A stretch of 64,000 nt of DNA from Loktanella atrilutea (GCF_900128995.1 NZ_FQUE01000001.1:620001-684000); one strand, 5' to 3'. Positions 1 to 9,291 are shown, counted from the first letter of the stretch. Made by a program: numbers and translations. Notes: a model not told the origin generated them from the letters alone.

Positions 1-261
1 CACCAGACCCATGCGGCGGGCCTGATTGAAACCGGTGTGGCTGTCGTAGGTGACGATGCCGCCCGCTTCCTGCCCGCGGTGCTGCAGGGCGTGCAGGCCA
101 AGCGCCACGAAATTGCTCGCCTCGGTGATGCCGACGACGCCGAAGACCCCGCACTCCTCGTGCAGCTTGTCGCCGTCCGGATCGAAGGGATGGGCCGGCA
201 GGTCCGGGGCGCGGCCGGGACAGGCGGATGTCGGGGTGGCGGGGGAGGTCGCTTCTGGCAC
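1..261 (-). CDS. purF: Amidophosphoribosyltransferase, N-terminal fragment
   Basis: This is the first 87 codons of PurF, which transfers glutamine amide nitrogen to PRPP in the first committed step of purine synthesis; the rest lies beyond the left edge. The visible part holds the class II glutamine amidotransferase signature: EECGVFGVVG, with the nucleophile cysteine at residue 37 of this reading, then ALGLHALQHRGQEAGGI and the RRMGLV segment. The GTG at 261 is my best start guess; it would leave a 36-residue leader ahead of the cysteine that becomes N-terminal after propeptide cleavage, longer than in E. coli, so the true start may be further downstream. PurF commonly follows radA and cvpA in this group, and both lie nearby on the same strand. 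Confidence 0.9.
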   Translation of the reverse strand, partial: MPEATSPATPTSACPGRAPDLPAHPFDPDGDKLHEECGVFGVVGITEASNFVALGLHALQHRGQEAGGIVTYDSHTGFNQARRMGLV

Positions 262-508
262 GGGGCAGCTCCGAATCCTTGGAAGTTGGGCGCGTCTTAA
301 CGCGTTCGCAGGGCGGTGTCACGAGACTGATACAGCACCCGGTATCACAAGGCAGGCAATATCGCCGCGATGCAGCGAATATGGGCACCGGCGGGACCCG
401 TTGTAGCATGGGAACCTGCGACGCGGTGTCGCGTTGGATGTTGTGTAATTTTGAAAAGTCTCCACGGGTGGTTTATTACCCTGTCCTCCAGCCCATGTCA
501 GGCCATCC

Positions 509-1681
509 ATGAAACGTGCGACCCACCTCGAAGCCATCAGGCGCAGCCTGAACGTGATCATGCTGATCTCTGTCTTCGTCACCTGCTACTTTGCGAAGGA
601 CCTGCTTCTGCCGGTCCTTTTGGGCTTTCTGATCGCCCTGACCCTGTCGCCCCTGTCGCGGGGCATGGCGCGCATCGGCATCCCGCACTGGGTCTCGGCC
701 GTGGGTCTGATCGGGATCGTGGCGCTGGCGATTGCCGCGGTGATCTACTTCGCCTCTGGCACGGTGGTGGGCTGGATGGACAGCGCACGCAGCATGGGGA
801 CGGAACTGCAGACCAAGCTGAGCGGGTTGTTCCGGCAGCTGGAGCATGTCCGTCAGGCCGGTGCGGAAGTCGCCAACATGGGGGGAGCGAACGGCCCTGA
901 GGGAGAGGCCGTTCAAGAGGTGGTGGTGAAGCAGCCGACCCTGATCGACAGCGCCATGAACGTGGTCAGCAGCGCGGGCGCGACACTGGCGGTTTCGCTG
1001 GTGCTGGCGTCCTTCCTGCTGGCGTCGGGTGACATGTTCTACATCAAGCTGGTGCAGTCGTTCCCAACGATGAGCGGCAAGAAGCGCGCCCTGACGATGG
1101 TCTACGACATCGAGCGTCGGGTTTCGCACTACCTGCTGACCATCGCGCTGATCAACGCAGGTCTCGGCCTGTGCGTCGGCGCAGTGCTGTGGCTGATCGG
1201 AATGCCATATGCCTACATCTGGGGGATCGCAGCGTTCCTGCTGAACTTCCTGCCCTACCTTGGTGCGCTGACCGGCGTGGCGCTGGTGGCGGCGCTCTCG
1301 ATCCTGACGTTCGACAGCTTCTCCTACGCGCTGCTGGCACCGGCGGCCTACCTGACTCTGACGACGCTGGAAGGCAACTTCATCACGCCGATGCTGCTGG
1401 GGCGCCGGCTGGAGCTGAATACCGTCGCGGTGTTCCTGACGGTCGTGCTCTGGGGCTGGCTCTGGGGGATTGCCGGCGCGCTGGTGGCGGTGCCGTTCCT
1501 TGTCGTGTTCAAGGTGGTGGCCGACAATATCGAAGGCATGGAAATCGTCGGGAACTTTCTGGGGGCCGCCGATGACACCCACCACGAGAAAGAGCCGGCG
1601 TCAGAGCCTGCGCCGGAGCCGGACACCGTCAGCGCACAGCCCGAGGATATCGGCGACATGACACCGCATGCCGCCGTGTGA
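509..1681 (+). CDS. AI-2E family transporter (PerM-like)
   Basis: A 390-residue inner-membrane protein of the AI-2E transporter family, whose members are putative exporters or ion antiporters; the family name comes from TqsA, and substrate cannot be told from sequence. Two hydrophobic segments sit near residues 17-60, a soluble loop covers about 90-140, and a block of five or more membrane segments runs from about 150 to 340, with the family pattern LNFLPYLGALTGVALV and LEGNFITPMLLGRRLELNTVAVFL. The C-terminal 45 residues are acidic and proline-rich. It is on the opposite strand to its neighbours and its stop is only 9 nt from that of cvpA (convergent). It separates cvpA from purF, which are usually adjacent. 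Confidence 0.88.
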   Translation: MKRATHLEAIRRSLNVIMLISVFVTCYFAKDLLLPVLLGFLIALTLSPLSRGMARIGIPHWVSAVGLIGIVALAIAAVIYFASGTVVGWMDSARSMGTELQTKLSGLFRQLEHVRQAGAEVANMGGANGPEGEAVQEVVVKQPTLIDSAMNVVSSAGATLAVSLVLASFLLASGDMFYIKLVQSFPTMSGKKRALTMVYDIERRVSHYLLTIALINAGLGLCVGAVLWLIGMPYAYIWGIAAFLLNFLPYLGALTGVALVAALSILTFDSFSYALLAPAAYLTLTTLEGNFITPMLLGRRLELNTVAVFLTVVLWGWLWGIAGALVAVPFLVVFKVVADNIEGMEIVGNFLGAADDTHHEKEPASEPAPEPDTVSAQPEDIGDMTPHAAV

Positions 1682-1690
1682 CGGTGCGGC

Positions 1691-2251
1691 CTATTGGGGG
1701 GCGCCACACTCTCCGACCAGTTGCTGATACTGTGTCGTGACCCATGACAGCGTCGCTTCCGGGTCGCGGTCGGCGATCTGGCCGGTCATCCGGCCGAACA
1801 CGCGGGCCGACCGGCTGTCGTCCACCATCGCGATGTTCTGGGATGTCAGGACCGTCTGGTACACGAAGAAGGCCACCGCCACGAGCAGCACGCCGCGGAA
1901 CACACCGAAGAGGAACCCGGCACCCTGGTCCAGCCCGTTCAGGGCAGAGCGCTGGACGACGGAGGAGAAGAGCGGGGTGAAGATCGACACGACCACGAGG
2001 CTGACGGCGAAGACCGCGGCGAAGGCTGCGATGATCGACAATTCGCAGCTGTCGCCGATAAAGCTGTCCAGACCCGGGATCTGCGCCACCAGAGGCCGCG
2101 CCTGATCGGCGAAGATGAAGGCCAGCACGGTGGCGCCGACCCAGCCCGCGATCGCCATCGCCTCTCGGACGAGGCCGCGGCTGTAGGCCAGCAGCGCCGA
2201 GATGACGATGATTGCGGCCACGACGCCGTCGATGATGGTAAAACCGTCCAC
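1691..2251 (-). CDS. cvpA: CvpA family membrane protein
   Basis: A 186-residue protein with four predicted membrane helices (about residues 3-20, 28-48, 70-95 and 110-130), matching the CvpA/colicin V production family by the opening MDGFTIIDGVVAAIIVISALLAYSRG-type pattern and the central GLDQGAGFLFGVFRGVLLV. The biochemical role of CvpA is poorly defined; in enterobacteria it lies in the purF operon and is needed for colicin V export and envelope robustness. It starts 18 nt after radA on the same strand, so radA-cvpA are probably cotranscribed. Confidence 0.87.
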   Translation of the reverse strand: MDGFTIIDGVVAAIIVISALLAYSRGLVREAMAIAGWVGATVLAFIFADQARPLVAQIPGLDSFIGDSCELSIIAAFAAVFAVSLVVVSIFTPLFSSVVQRSALNGLDQGAGFLFGVFRGVLLVAVAFFVYQTVLTSQNIAMVDDSRSARVFGRMTGQIADRDPEATLSWVTTQYQQLVGECGAPQ

Positions 2252-2269
2252 TGGTCTGCTCCCCGATGG

Positions 2270-3643
2270 TCAGTTCGCGCGTGCGCCAAAGACCTGTTCC
2301 ACGAAACCGGCCAGATCCTGCATCTCCCGCAGCTCCAGTCCGGACGCCCCGGTGCCCTTTGGCGCGCGCGGCATGATCGCGGACGTAAAACCAAGTTTCT
2401 GCGCCTCTTTCAATCTGTTTTCCGTCTGGATGACGGGACGCAGCGCACCGGACAGGCTGATTTCCCCGAAAATGACGGCCTCTTTCGGTAACGCTGCGTC
2501 CTCTCGGGCGCTGACCAGCGCCGCCGCGACCGCCAGATCGGCGGCCGGTTCGCTGATCCGCAGACCGCCCGCGACATTCAGATAGACGTCCAGCCCGGTG
2601 AAGGGCACGCCGCAGCGCGATTCCAGCACGGCCATGATCATCGCCAGCCGCCCGCCGTCCCAGCCCACGACCGACCGCCGCGGCTGGCTGTGGGGAGAGG
2701 GGGCGACGAGGGCCTGGATTTCGCACAGGACGGGCCGCGTGCCCTCGATCCCGGCAAAGACCACCGATCCGGGCGCAGGCTCGCCACGTTCCGACAGGAA
2801 GAGGGCAGAGGGGTTTCGCACCTCGGCCAGACCGCGGCCGGTCATCTCGAAGACCCCGATCTCGTCCGCGGGGCCGAAGCGGTTCTTGACGGAGCGCAGG
2901 ATGCGGAACTGGTGACCGCGCTCGCCTTCGAAGTAGAGGACGGTGTCGACCATGTGCTCGACCACGCGGGGGCCGGCGATGGCGCCTTCCTTGGTGACGT
3001 GTCCGACCATGATGACGCTCATGTCGTGGGTCTTGGCGAAGGTCGTCAGTTCATGGGCGCAGGTGCGGACCTGGCTGACGGAGCCGGGGGCGCTGTCGAC
3101 GTGATCGGCCCACATGGTCTGGATCGAGTCGATGATGGTCAGATCGGGCTTCTCCGCCTCCAGCGTGGTCAGGATGTCGCGCAGGTTGGTGTCCGAGGCG
3201 AGCATGACGGGGCTCTTGTCCAGGCCCAGCCGGCGGGCGCGCATCTGGACCTGCGCGTTGGATTCCTCGCCCGAGACATAGATCACCTTCAGCCCGTTGC
3301 GGGCAAAGCGGGCGGCGGCCTGCAGCAGCAGGGTGGACTTGCCGATCCCCGGATCGCCGCCCACCAGCAAGGCGGAGGCCTTGACCAATCCGCCACCCAG
3401 CACCCGGTCCAGTTCCTCGACACCGGCGAGGGTGCGGGGCGGTGCGGCTTCCTGCGTGGCAAGGTCGGTAAGAGCCAGCGTCTTGCCGCGGCGTCCACCG
3501 ATAGAGGTCTTCTTCGGCCCCGCGACGGACAGGCCGGTGTCTTCGTGTATCGTGTTCCATGCGCCGCAGGCCTCGCATTTGCCCGACCATTTGGAGGTCG
3601 CGGCGCCGCAGGCGGAACAGGTGAATGCGAGGTCTTTTGCCAT
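2270..3643 (-). CDS. radA: DNA repair protein RadA
   Basis: RadA/Sms is a RecA-like ATPase that drives branch migration in homologous recombination. All domains are visible in 457 residues: a C4 zinc finger (Cys9, Cys12, Cys23, Cys26), Walker A GGDPGIGKST (95-104), the RadA-specific KNRFG motif (253-257), and a Lon-protease-like C-terminal domain. I chose the ATG giving MAKDLAFTC rather than an in-frame start six codons upstream, because RadA proteins characteristically begin MAK a few residues before the finger. cvpA follows at 18 nt. A perfect 22-bp palindrome lies just upstream at 3685-3706. Confidence 0.96.
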   Translation of the reverse strand: MAKDLAFTCSACGAATSKWSGKCEACGAWNTIHEDTGLSVAGPKKTSIGGRRGKTLALTDLATQEAAPPRTLAGVEELDRVLGGGLVKASALLVGGDPGIGKSTLLLQAAARFARNGLKVIYVSGEESNAQVQMRARRLGLDKSPVMLASDTNLRDILTTLEAEKPDLTIIDSIQTMWADHVDSAPGSVSQVRTCAHELTTFAKTHDMSVIMVGHVTKEGAIAGPRVVEHMVDTVLYFEGERGHQFRILRSVKNRFGPADEIGVFEMTGRGLAEVRNPSALFLSERGEPAPGSVVFAGIEGTRPVLCEIQALVAPSPHSQPRRSVVGWDGGRLAMIMAVLESRCGVPFTGLDVYLNVAGGLRISEPAADLAVAAALVSAREDAALPKEAVIFGEISLSGALRPVIQTENRLKEAQKLGFTSAIMPRAPKGTGASGLELREMQDLAGFVEQVFGARAN

Positions 3644-3684
3644 GTTCACCTTTTGACCCATTCTTGCGACGGTGGCAACGGGTG

Positions 3685-3706
3685 CCGATTTTTCTAGAAA
3701 AATCGG
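3685..3706. repeat. 22-bp perfect palindrome (copy 1)
   Basis: CCGATTTTTCT followed directly by its exact reverse complement, centred on CTAG (an XbaI site). It lies 18 nt beyond the stop of the pqiA-like gene and 41 nt ahead of radA. Identical copies occur at 9202-9223 and 37261-37282, and a related one at 22382-22403. Confidence 0.9.
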
Positions 3707-3724
3707 AGACGCGTGCGGCTGGCC

Positions 3725-4177
3725 TCAGGCTGTCACGGCAGCGGGTCGCGACAAGCCCGAGATCACGACCGATGCGAGGATACAGCCGGTGAAGAACCAG
3801 AGGCCCCAGGCGGTTTCCACCCGACCGATCCCGGCGCCCTTCAGGATGACGACGTAAAGTGCGATCAGGAACACGTCGGCCATCGCCAGCTTGCCTGCCC
3901 AGGTCAACACCGGGAGCAGCCGCGGGCTGAGCAGGTCGTGGTGCAGCAGGGCCAGCCCGATGGTCTTCAGCATCGGCGCGAAGAGGGCGAGCGCCGTGAC
4001 CAGCAGGGCTAGCGCCGGCTCGTCCGGCCAGAGCGACTGCAGGCCGGAGATCACGCTGATGTCCGACATGCCGAAGAGCGGCAGAAGGCCGGCGCGCAGG
4101 AGTGGTGCGAACCACGACAGCGGAAACAGGACCAGCAGCGCAAGGTTCGCCCAGCGCAGCCGGCGCGGTGCCGTCAT
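3725..4177 (-). CDS. Paraquat-inducible protein A (PqiA) family membrane protein
   Basis: A 150-residue integral membrane protein with four hydrophobic segments, matching the single-domain PqiA family: FPLSWFAPLL early, then GLQSLW, TWAGKLAMADVFLIALYVVILKG and a final WFFTGCILASVV helix. Enterobacterial PqiA carries two such domains and works with PqiB/PqiC (MCE proteins) in envelope lipid transport; no MCE gene is adjacent here, so the role is unclear. Start chosen at the ATG at 4177, which overlaps the stop of the upstream membrane protein (ATGA), implying translational coupling. A longer reading frame upstream is only a shadow of that neighbour. Confidence 0.8.
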   Translation of the reverse strand: MTAPRRLRWANLALLVLFPLSWFAPLLRAGLLPLFGMSDISVISGLQSLWPDEPALALLVTALALFAPMLKTIGLALLHHDLLSPRLLPVLTWAGKLAMADVFLIALYVVILKGAGIGRVETAWGLWFFTGCILASVVISGLSRPAAVTA

Positions 4178-4989
4178 TCGGCGGCTGGTTTCTGCGGCAT
4201 CGGCACGATGTTGGTGCCGCCCGCCCGGCGCTGCTCCTGCCGCGCGCGCTCGGCCCCCTGCACCGCTGCGTCGAGGCGTTCGTCGTGTTCGAGGGCGTAG
4301 CCCAGCAAAGGCAGCGTCGACTGCAGACGCTCGTCCAGATAGGCGAGCTGGCTCGCGACGCGGGCCTCTTCGATCTCGACCTGATCGGACCATGCCCGAA
4401 TTTGCTCGCAGATGTGCAGCGCCTCGACGATGCGCTCCTGCTGCTCTTCCGCCGCCTGCTGGCGCTGGCGAAGGAAGGTCTTGGCCCGGGCGACGCGTTC
4501 GACGGAATAGACCTCTGCCAGGTGACGGCTCTGTACGCTCATCTGGGCCGCGACCTCCAGCACGCCGCCCTCGAGCTGCGGCAGGTCGGGGTGGTCGCGC
4601 AGATAGGCGAGGCGGTCGCGCACGGCGTCGAATTCAGAGCTGAGGGTGAAGACCCCCGCCCGGTCCGCCGCATGGACCGCGTGATAGGCCCGCGCCACGT
4701 CGTCCATCCGGATATGGAAATCGCGATGACTGTTTTCCAGCGCCAGCATGCGGGCGGTTGTCGGCAGGAAGAATGCCATGGCCCCCAGCATCGCCGTCAG
4801 CGCCCCCTGCACCCAAGGCCCGGCATTCGGATAGGCAACGCCGCCCAGCGTCGCATCGAGTTGCAGCCAGTCTGTCAGACCGACGACGCAGAGCAGGGTG
4901 TAGATAACGGCGGCAAAGGCAAAGACCGCCACGACGAACAGCGCGGTCGCATGCAAGATGCGAATGACGTCGCGCAGAAAAGTTGACAT
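4174..4989 (-). CDS. Unrecognised inner-membrane protein with cytoplasmic coiled coil
   Basis: I do not recognise this 271-residue protein beyond its topology. It starts MSTFLRDVIRILHATALFVV and has two hydrophobic helices (about 11-35 and 60-85), then a long charged, helix-forming region (about 90-260) rich in Arg, Glu, Gln and Ala that should form coiled coil, ending in a proline-containing tail. Topology suggests an inner-membrane anchor with a large soluble helical domain. It overlaps the downstream PqiA-family gene by 4 nt, so the two are probably made together. The ATG at 4989 was chosen because upstream in-frame sequence is non-hydrophobic and not coding-like. Confidence 0.75.
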   Translation of the reverse strand: MSTFLRDVIRILHATALFVVAVFAFAAVIYTLLCVVGLTDWLQLDATLGGVAYPNAGPWVQGALTAMLGAMAFFLPTTARMLALENSHRDFHIRMDDVARAYHAVHAADRAGVFTLSSEFDAVRDRLAYLRDHPDLPQLEGGVLEVAAQMSVQSRHLAEVYSVERVARAKTFLRQRQQAAEEQQERIVEALHICEQIRAWSDQVEIEEARVASQLAYLDERLQSTLPLLGYALEHDERLDAAVQGAERARQEQRRAGGTNIVPMPQKPAAE

Positions 4990-5350
4990 GCCGGTGCGGT
5001 CCCATTGAAAACTACAAATCGATAACTTCAGGATGATTGCAATTTCGCGTGACGTCCAATGGATTGATGCGGCATGGCATTTCGATTGTGCGCGCGAAGG
5101 AAACAATGGCTTTCGGTATTGTGTGACGCGCGGCGCTTGCGGCGTCGGCACGGTGTGACCCTGACTGTTGTGATCTGCGATGGGGCTGAATGGATGGCTC
5201 TAGATTGACCGCTGCATCGGACAAGCGGCGCGTGCGGCAACAATGGATCAAATCCATTTTTTCCAGGAATTGCGACCGAAGCGGAATTTTTCGGTCGATT
5301 CTTTTGAAAGGGCCCCGTCCAACAGCTCCAATCAGCGAATCACCGCCTGA
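4990..5350. other. Gene-free 361-bp intergenic region
   Basis: Lies between the start of the coiled-coil membrane protein gene and the end of alr. It is noticeably more A/T-rich than its surroundings (for example TTTTTTCCAGGAATTG and GAATTTTTCGGTCGATTC) and probably holds the promoter of the leftward membrane protein/pqiA genes. Short open frames here lack coding character and ribosome binding sites. No RNA gene recognised. Confidence 0.5.
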
Positions 5351-6385
5351 TCAGCCGACGTAGCGGCGCGAGTAGCGATTGCCGAGGCTGGTCAGGATCT
5401 CGTATCCGATGGTGCTGCCGTTCTGGGCCAGCCGGTCCACCGGCTGTTCCGCGCAGAGGATGGCAAGCGAGGCGGGGTCTTCGCGTAGATCGGTGATATC
5501 GACGGTGATCGCATCCATCGAGATACGGCCGACCAGCGGGCAGGGGGTGGATCCGTGCCACAGCATCGCGCCCCGCGACAGCGCCCGGTGCAGCCCGTCC
5601 GCATAGCCCGCGGCGACCGTGGCCAGCCGGGTCGCGCGCTCGGCCTGCCAGGAATTGCCGTAGCCCACGACCTCTCCCGCCGTGAGGTCGCGGATCTGCA
5701 CGACGGGCAGATCGAGGCGGACGACGGGCCGCGCGTCGGCGAAGGGCAGCCCGCCGTAGAGGCCGATGCCGGGGCGGCATTCGTCGAAGTGGTATTCCGG
5801 CCCCAGCAGCATGCCGCCCGTCGCGGCGAGGCTGCGCGGTGTCGTGATGCCGTCGGTCATCTGGTGAAAGACGTCGAGCTGGTAGGGGTTCATCGGGTGA
5901 TCGGGCTCGTCCGCGCAGGCAAGGTGGGACATCACCACCACGGGCTTGCGGCGCAGGGCCTGTTCCGCGACCGCGGCCCAGTCGTCCCATTCCAGCCCCA
6001 GCCGGTTCATGCCGGTATCCAGCTGCAGCCCGAAGGGCGTGTCCGGCAGCGCCTCGAAATGGCGCTTGATCTGGTCGAGGGAATTCAGGATCGGCGTGAG
6101 CTTCAGGTCCGCGATGATGTCTGTGTCGCCGCGCATGTGGCCGGTCAGCACGCGGATCTGCGCCTTGTCGCCGACGGCGGCCCGGATCGCGGCGCCTTCC
6201 TCTGCCATCGCGACGTAGAAGGTACGCACCCCCTGCTTGGCCAGCGTCTTGGCGACCCGGTCGGACCCCAGCCCGTAGGCGTCGGCCTTGACGACCGCGG
6301 CAGTCTCGCAGGAGGTCAGCGCGTTCAGGCTGCGCCAGTTGGCCGCGAGGGCCGCAAGGTCGATTGTCAGGTGTCCGGTGCTCAT
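5351..6385 (-). CDS. alr: Alanine racemase
   Basis: PLP-dependent interconversion of L- and D-alanine for peptidoglycan. The 344 residues carry the PLP-lysine motif [10 protein letters not shown] (Lys33), the GYADG segment bearing the second catalytic base (Tyr), and [14 protein letters not shown] near the C-terminus. Start set at the ATG at 6385 ([10 protein letters not shown]); an open frame continues more than 100 codons upstream but runs into the GC hairpins and the opposite-strand ctaA, so it is not coding. Slightly shorter than Bacillus or E. coli enzymes (about 355-390) but complete. Confidence 0.95.
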   Translation of the reverse strand: MSTGHLTIDLAALAANWRSLNALTSCETAAVVKADAYGLGSDRVAKTLAKQGVRTFYVAMAEEGAAIRAAVGDKAQIRVLTGHMRGDTDIIADLKLTPILNSLDQIKRHFEALPDTPFGLQLDTGMNRLGLEWDDWAAVAEQALRRKPVVVMSHLACADEPDHPMNPYQLDVFHQMTDGITTPRSLAATGGMLLGPEYHFDECRPGIGLYGGLPFADARPVVRLDLPVVQIRDLTAGEVVGYGNSWQAERATRLATVAAGYADGLHRALSRGAMLWHGSTPCPLVGRISMDAITVDITDLREDPASLAILCAEQPVDRLAQNGSTIGYEILTSLGNRYSRRYVG

Positions 6386-6431
6386 GGCGGGTCTTTTGAC
6401 AGGCGGACAGCCTTGCGGCAAGAGGCTGGTG

Positions 6432-6487
6432 TGGCCCCGGCGGGCCGGGGCCAGCCTCCGGCGGAGGTATTTGCAACGAGAAGAAGG
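6432..6487. repeat. GC-hairpin repeat ending in GGTATTTGCAACGAGAAG
   Basis: Two adjacent hairpins, TGGCCCCGG-CGGG-CCGGGGCCA and CCTCC-GGC-GGAGG, run into GGTATTTGCAACGAGAAGAA. The same layout (GC hairpin, then a TATTT...GAGAAGAAG tail) recurs at 37283-37327 and in altered form at 9224-9289. It lies between divergent alr and ctaA. Confidence 0.7.
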
Positions 6488-6578
6488 ACCGGCGTCGGCG
6501 CAACTGGCGTGACGGTCTGTCGCTTGCCCCTGCCACGGGGCGGCCTTAGGTTGCGCGCAACGATCAGGAGGCCCCCGG

Positions 6579-7724
6579 ATGGCAACGAAATCCCGCAGCA
6601 TCTTTGAAGAGGTCGGCACGACGGCCAAGCCGCTGGCCCGGCCCGGTGGCATCGACAGCCGCGGGCAGGGGGCGCGGGGTGCGATCCGGGTCTGGCTGAT
6701 GGTGCTCTTTGCGCTGCTGGTGGCGATGATCGCCGTGGGCGGGCTGACGCGGCTGACGGACTCGGGCCTGTCGATCACCGAATGGCGTCCCGTGACCGGT
6801 GCGCTGCCCCCCCTGGACGATGCCGCCTGGCAGGCGGAATTCGCGAAGTATCAGGCCAGCCCCGAATATCAGCTGCAGAACGTCGGCATGGAACTGTCCG
6901 AATTCAAGCAGATCTTCTGGTGGGAATGGGGCCACCGGCAGCTGGGGCGGGTGATCGGTCTGGTCTGGGCGCTGGGGTTCGCGGGCTTTGCCCTGACACG
7001 CAAGATCCCGAAGGGCTGGACCGGGCGGCTGTTCTTCGTCGGTGTGCTGGGCGGCCTGCAGGGGGCGATCGGCTGGTGGATGGTATCTTCTGGGCTTGAG
7101 GGGGGCATGACGGATGTCGCCTCCTACCGGCTGGCGACTCATCTGGGGCTGGCCTTCGTCATCTTCGGCACGATCACCTGGTATATCCTGAAGATCGGGC
7201 GCCGGTCCGCCGATCTGCTGACCGCGCGACGGGCCGGCGATGCACGGCTGTGGACCCTGTCGAACGTGCTGATGGCGCTGGCCTTCCTGCAGATCGTGCT
7301 GGGCGCGCTGGTGGCAGGCATCGACGCGGGCCGCGGCTATCCCGACTGGCCGCTGATGGCGGGGGGCTGGCTGCCGCCGGACATGTGGCAGCTGCAGCCC
7401 GTCTGGCGCAACCTGTTCGAGAATGACGGCACCGTGCAGTTCATCCACCGGATCAGCGGCTATGTCCTGTTCCTGTTTGGCCTCTACGTCTGGTGGCGCA
7501 GCCGTCGCGGCGCCAACCGGCGGACCCGGGCGGCCTTTGCCATGGTGGCGGGGATGCTGGTCGTGCAGATGGCGCTTGGTATCGCGACGGTGATGACCAT
7601 GGCCACGGCCCATGTCGCCATCGTTCATCAGCTGGGGGCGGTTGTGCTGTGGGTTCTGATCCTGCGCGCGCGGTTCCTGTCGCGCTATCCCTTCGCCCAA
7701 TCCGTCAGAGAGGCCCGCCCATGA
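6579..7724 (+). CDS. ctaA: Heme A synthase (CtaA/COX15 type)
   Basis: Oxidises the C8 methyl of heme O to the formyl group of heme A for cytochrome oxidase, in the inner membrane. The 381 residues have eight membrane helices and the COX15-type histidines in [39 protein letters not shown] and [14 protein letters not shown]; the N-terminal [21 protein letters not shown] is diagnostic. A strong Shine-Dalgarno (AGGAGG) precedes the ATG by a few bases. The stop overlaps the start of the M32 carboxypeptidase by 4 nt (ATGA), so the two are translationally coupled. Confidence 0.95.
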   Translation: MATKSRSIFEEVGTTAKPLARPGGIDSRGQGARGAIRVWLMVLFALLVAMIAVGGLTRLTDSGLSITEWRPVTGALPPLDDAAWQAEFAKYQASPEYQLQNVGMELSEFKQIFWWEWGHRQLGRVIGLVWALGFAGFALTRKIPKGWTGRLFFVGVLGGLQGAIGWWMVSSGLEGGMTDVASYRLATHLGLAFVIFGTITWYILKIGRRSADLLTARRAGDARLWTLSNVLMALAFLQIVLGALVAGIDAGRGYPDWPLMAGGWLPPDMWQLQPVWRNLFENDGTVQFIHRISGYVLFLFGLYVWWRSRRGANRRTRAAFAMVAGMLVVQMALGIATVMTMATAHVAIVHQLGAVVLWVLILRARFLSRYPFAQSVREARP

Positions 7725-9193
7725 CCACCGCCTACAACGATCTGCTGGATTTCGTACGCGAGACAGAGGCCCTGTCGCAGGTCGCGGGCCGGCTGGGCTG
7801 GGATCAGGAGACCATGATGCCCGACGGCGCGATCGACCAGCGGGCCGAGGAGCAGGGCGCCATGGCCGGGGTACTGCACGCGCGCCGGATCGACCCGCGC
7901 ATCGGCGGCTGGCTGGAACAGGCGGTGGCCGAGGATGACGTAGCCGCGGCGCAGCTGCGCCAGATCGGCCGCAGTTTCGACCGTGCCGCCCGGGTGCCCG
8001 CACAGCTCGCCACCGCCATCGCGCGCGAGACCAGCCGCGCGCACCGGACCTGGGCGCAGGCGCGCGCCGAGGAGGATGTCGCGGCCTTCCTGCCAGCGCT
8101 CGCGCGGGTGCTGGCGCTGAAGCGCGAGGAGGCGCAGGCGATCGCGGGCGATGCCGATCCCTACGACGCGATGCTGGACGACTATGAGCCCGACGCCACC
8201 GCGGCGCAGGTGAGTGCGATGTTCGGCGCGATGCGGCCGCGGCTTGTGGCGCTGCGGGATGCAGTGCGTGCGCGGCCGGCGGCACCGGTGCTGAAGGGTG
8301 ACTTTCCCGAGGCGGCGCAGATGGCCCTGTCGCGCGAGCTTGCGCTCGCCTTCGGCTACGATCTGGGGCGGGGGCGCATCGACAAGGCGGTGCATCCCTT
8401 CTCGTCCGGTTCCGGCCTCGACGTGCGGATCACGACGCGGACCAATCCGGTCGATCCGTTCAACTGCTTCTATTCCACGATCCACGAGGTCGGCCACGCC
8501 TGTTACGAGCAGAATATCGACCGCGCGTACCTGCTGACGCCGCTGGGCGGCGGCGTATCCATGGGGGTGCACGAGAGCCAGAGCCGGATCTACGAGAACC
8601 AGCTGGGCCGCAGCCGGGCCTTCACAGGCTGGCTCTTCGGGCGGATGCGCGACACCTTCGGGGATATCGGGATCGCGTCGGAGGAGGATTTCTTCGCCTG
8701 CGTCAACGGCGTCACCGACGGCTACATCCGGACCGAAGCCGATGAGGTGCAATACAACCTGCACGTTCTCCTGCGATTCGATCTGGAACGCGCGTTGGTC
8801 TCGGGCGATCTGACGGTCGATGATCTGGAGGCGGCCTGGAACGACCGTTTTGCCGCCGATTTCGGCTTTGCGGTCGACCGGCCGTCCCACGGTGTGCTGC
8901 AGGATGTGCACTGGTCCGAAGGGCTGTTCGGCTATTTCCCGACCTATGCGCTGGGTAACGTCTATGCAGGCTGCCTGCATGCGGCGCTGCGGAACGCGGT
9001 CCCCGACCTCGACGCGGATCTGGCGCGGGGCGACACGGGGCGGGCGACGGCGTGGCTGCGGGACAATGTGCAGCGTCACGGCGGGCTTTACCAGCCGCGC
9101 GAGGTCATCGCGCGGGCGACCGGGGCCGCGCCTTCCGAAGGGCCATTGCTCGACTATCTGGACGCGAAGTTCGGCGCGATCTACGGGGTGTGA
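7721..9193 (+). CDS. M32 family (Taq-type) metallocarboxypeptidase
   Basis: A zinc carboxypeptidase of peptidase family M32, acting on the C-termini of peptides in the cytoplasm. In 490 residues the zinc motif HEVGH lies at 255-259, followed about 30 residues later by HESQSRIYEN, which supplies the third ligand region and is specific to M32; DPFNCFYSTIHEVGHACYEQ and the GALPTYALGN-like YFPTYALGNVYAG near the end also match. Start at the ATG that overlaps the ctaA stop; a longer open frame upstream is a ctaA shadow. A 22-bp palindrome and GC hairpins follow 8 nt after the stop. Confidence 0.93.
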   Translation: MTTAYNDLLDFVRETEALSQVAGRLGWDQETMMPDGAIDQRAEEQGAMAGVLHARRIDPRIGGWLEQAVAEDDVAAAQLRQIGRSFDRAARVPAQLATAIARETSRAHRTWAQARAEEDVAAFLPALARVLALKREEAQAIAGDADPYDAMLDDYEPDATAAQVSAMFGAMRPRLVALRDAVRARPAAPVLKGDFPEAAQMALSRELALAFGYDLGRGRIDKAVHPFSSGSGLDVRITTRTNPVDPFNCFYSTIHEVGHACYEQNIDRAYLLTPLGGGVSMGVHESQSRIYENQLGRSRAFTGWLFGRMRDTFGDIGIASEEDFFACVNGVTDGYIRTEADEVQYNLHVLLRFDLERALVSGDLTVDDLEAAWNDRFAADFGFAVDRPSHGVLQDVHWSEGLFGYFPTYALGNVYAGCLHAALRNAVPDLDADLARGDTGRATAWLRDNVQRHGGLYQPREVIARATGAAPSEGPLLDYLDAKFGAIYGV

Positions 9194-9201
9194 CGCCGAC
9201 T

Positions 9202-9223
9202 CCGATTTTTCTAGAAAAATCGG
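9202..9223. repeat. 22-bp perfect palindrome (copy 2)
   Basis: Identical to the copies at 3685 and 37261: CCGATTTTTCT joined to its reverse complement. It begins 8 nt after the carboxypeptidase stop and leads straight into the GC-hairpin repeat at 9224. Confidence 0.9.
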
Positions 9224-9289
9224 CGGGGGGCCAGCCCCCCGTCCGCCCGGGCGCGGACTCCCGCCGGGATATTTCCGAGACAGAGAGGG
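9224..9289. repeat. GC-hairpin repeat with GATATTTCCGAGACAGAGAGG tail
   Basis: Hairpins CGGGGGG-CCAG-CCCCCCG and GTCCGC-CCGGGC-GCGGAC are followed by GGGATATTTCCGAGACAGAGAGG, which ends next to the stop of the leftward enoyl-CoA hydratase gene. Same design as 37283-37327; probably also acts as a bidirectional terminator. Confidence 0.65.
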
Positions 9290-9291
9290 CC

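Noticed and set aside
476-1585. Long minus-strand open frame opposite the AI-2E transporter
   Set aside because: Arg/His/Gln-rich translation with no family pattern, typical shadow of a GC-rich gene; the plus-strand frame has membrane helices and family motifs.
5012-5257. 81-codon minus-strand frame upstream of the coiled-coil gene
   Set aside because: No Shine-Dalgarno, mixed composition and no domain; the region reads as a promoter.
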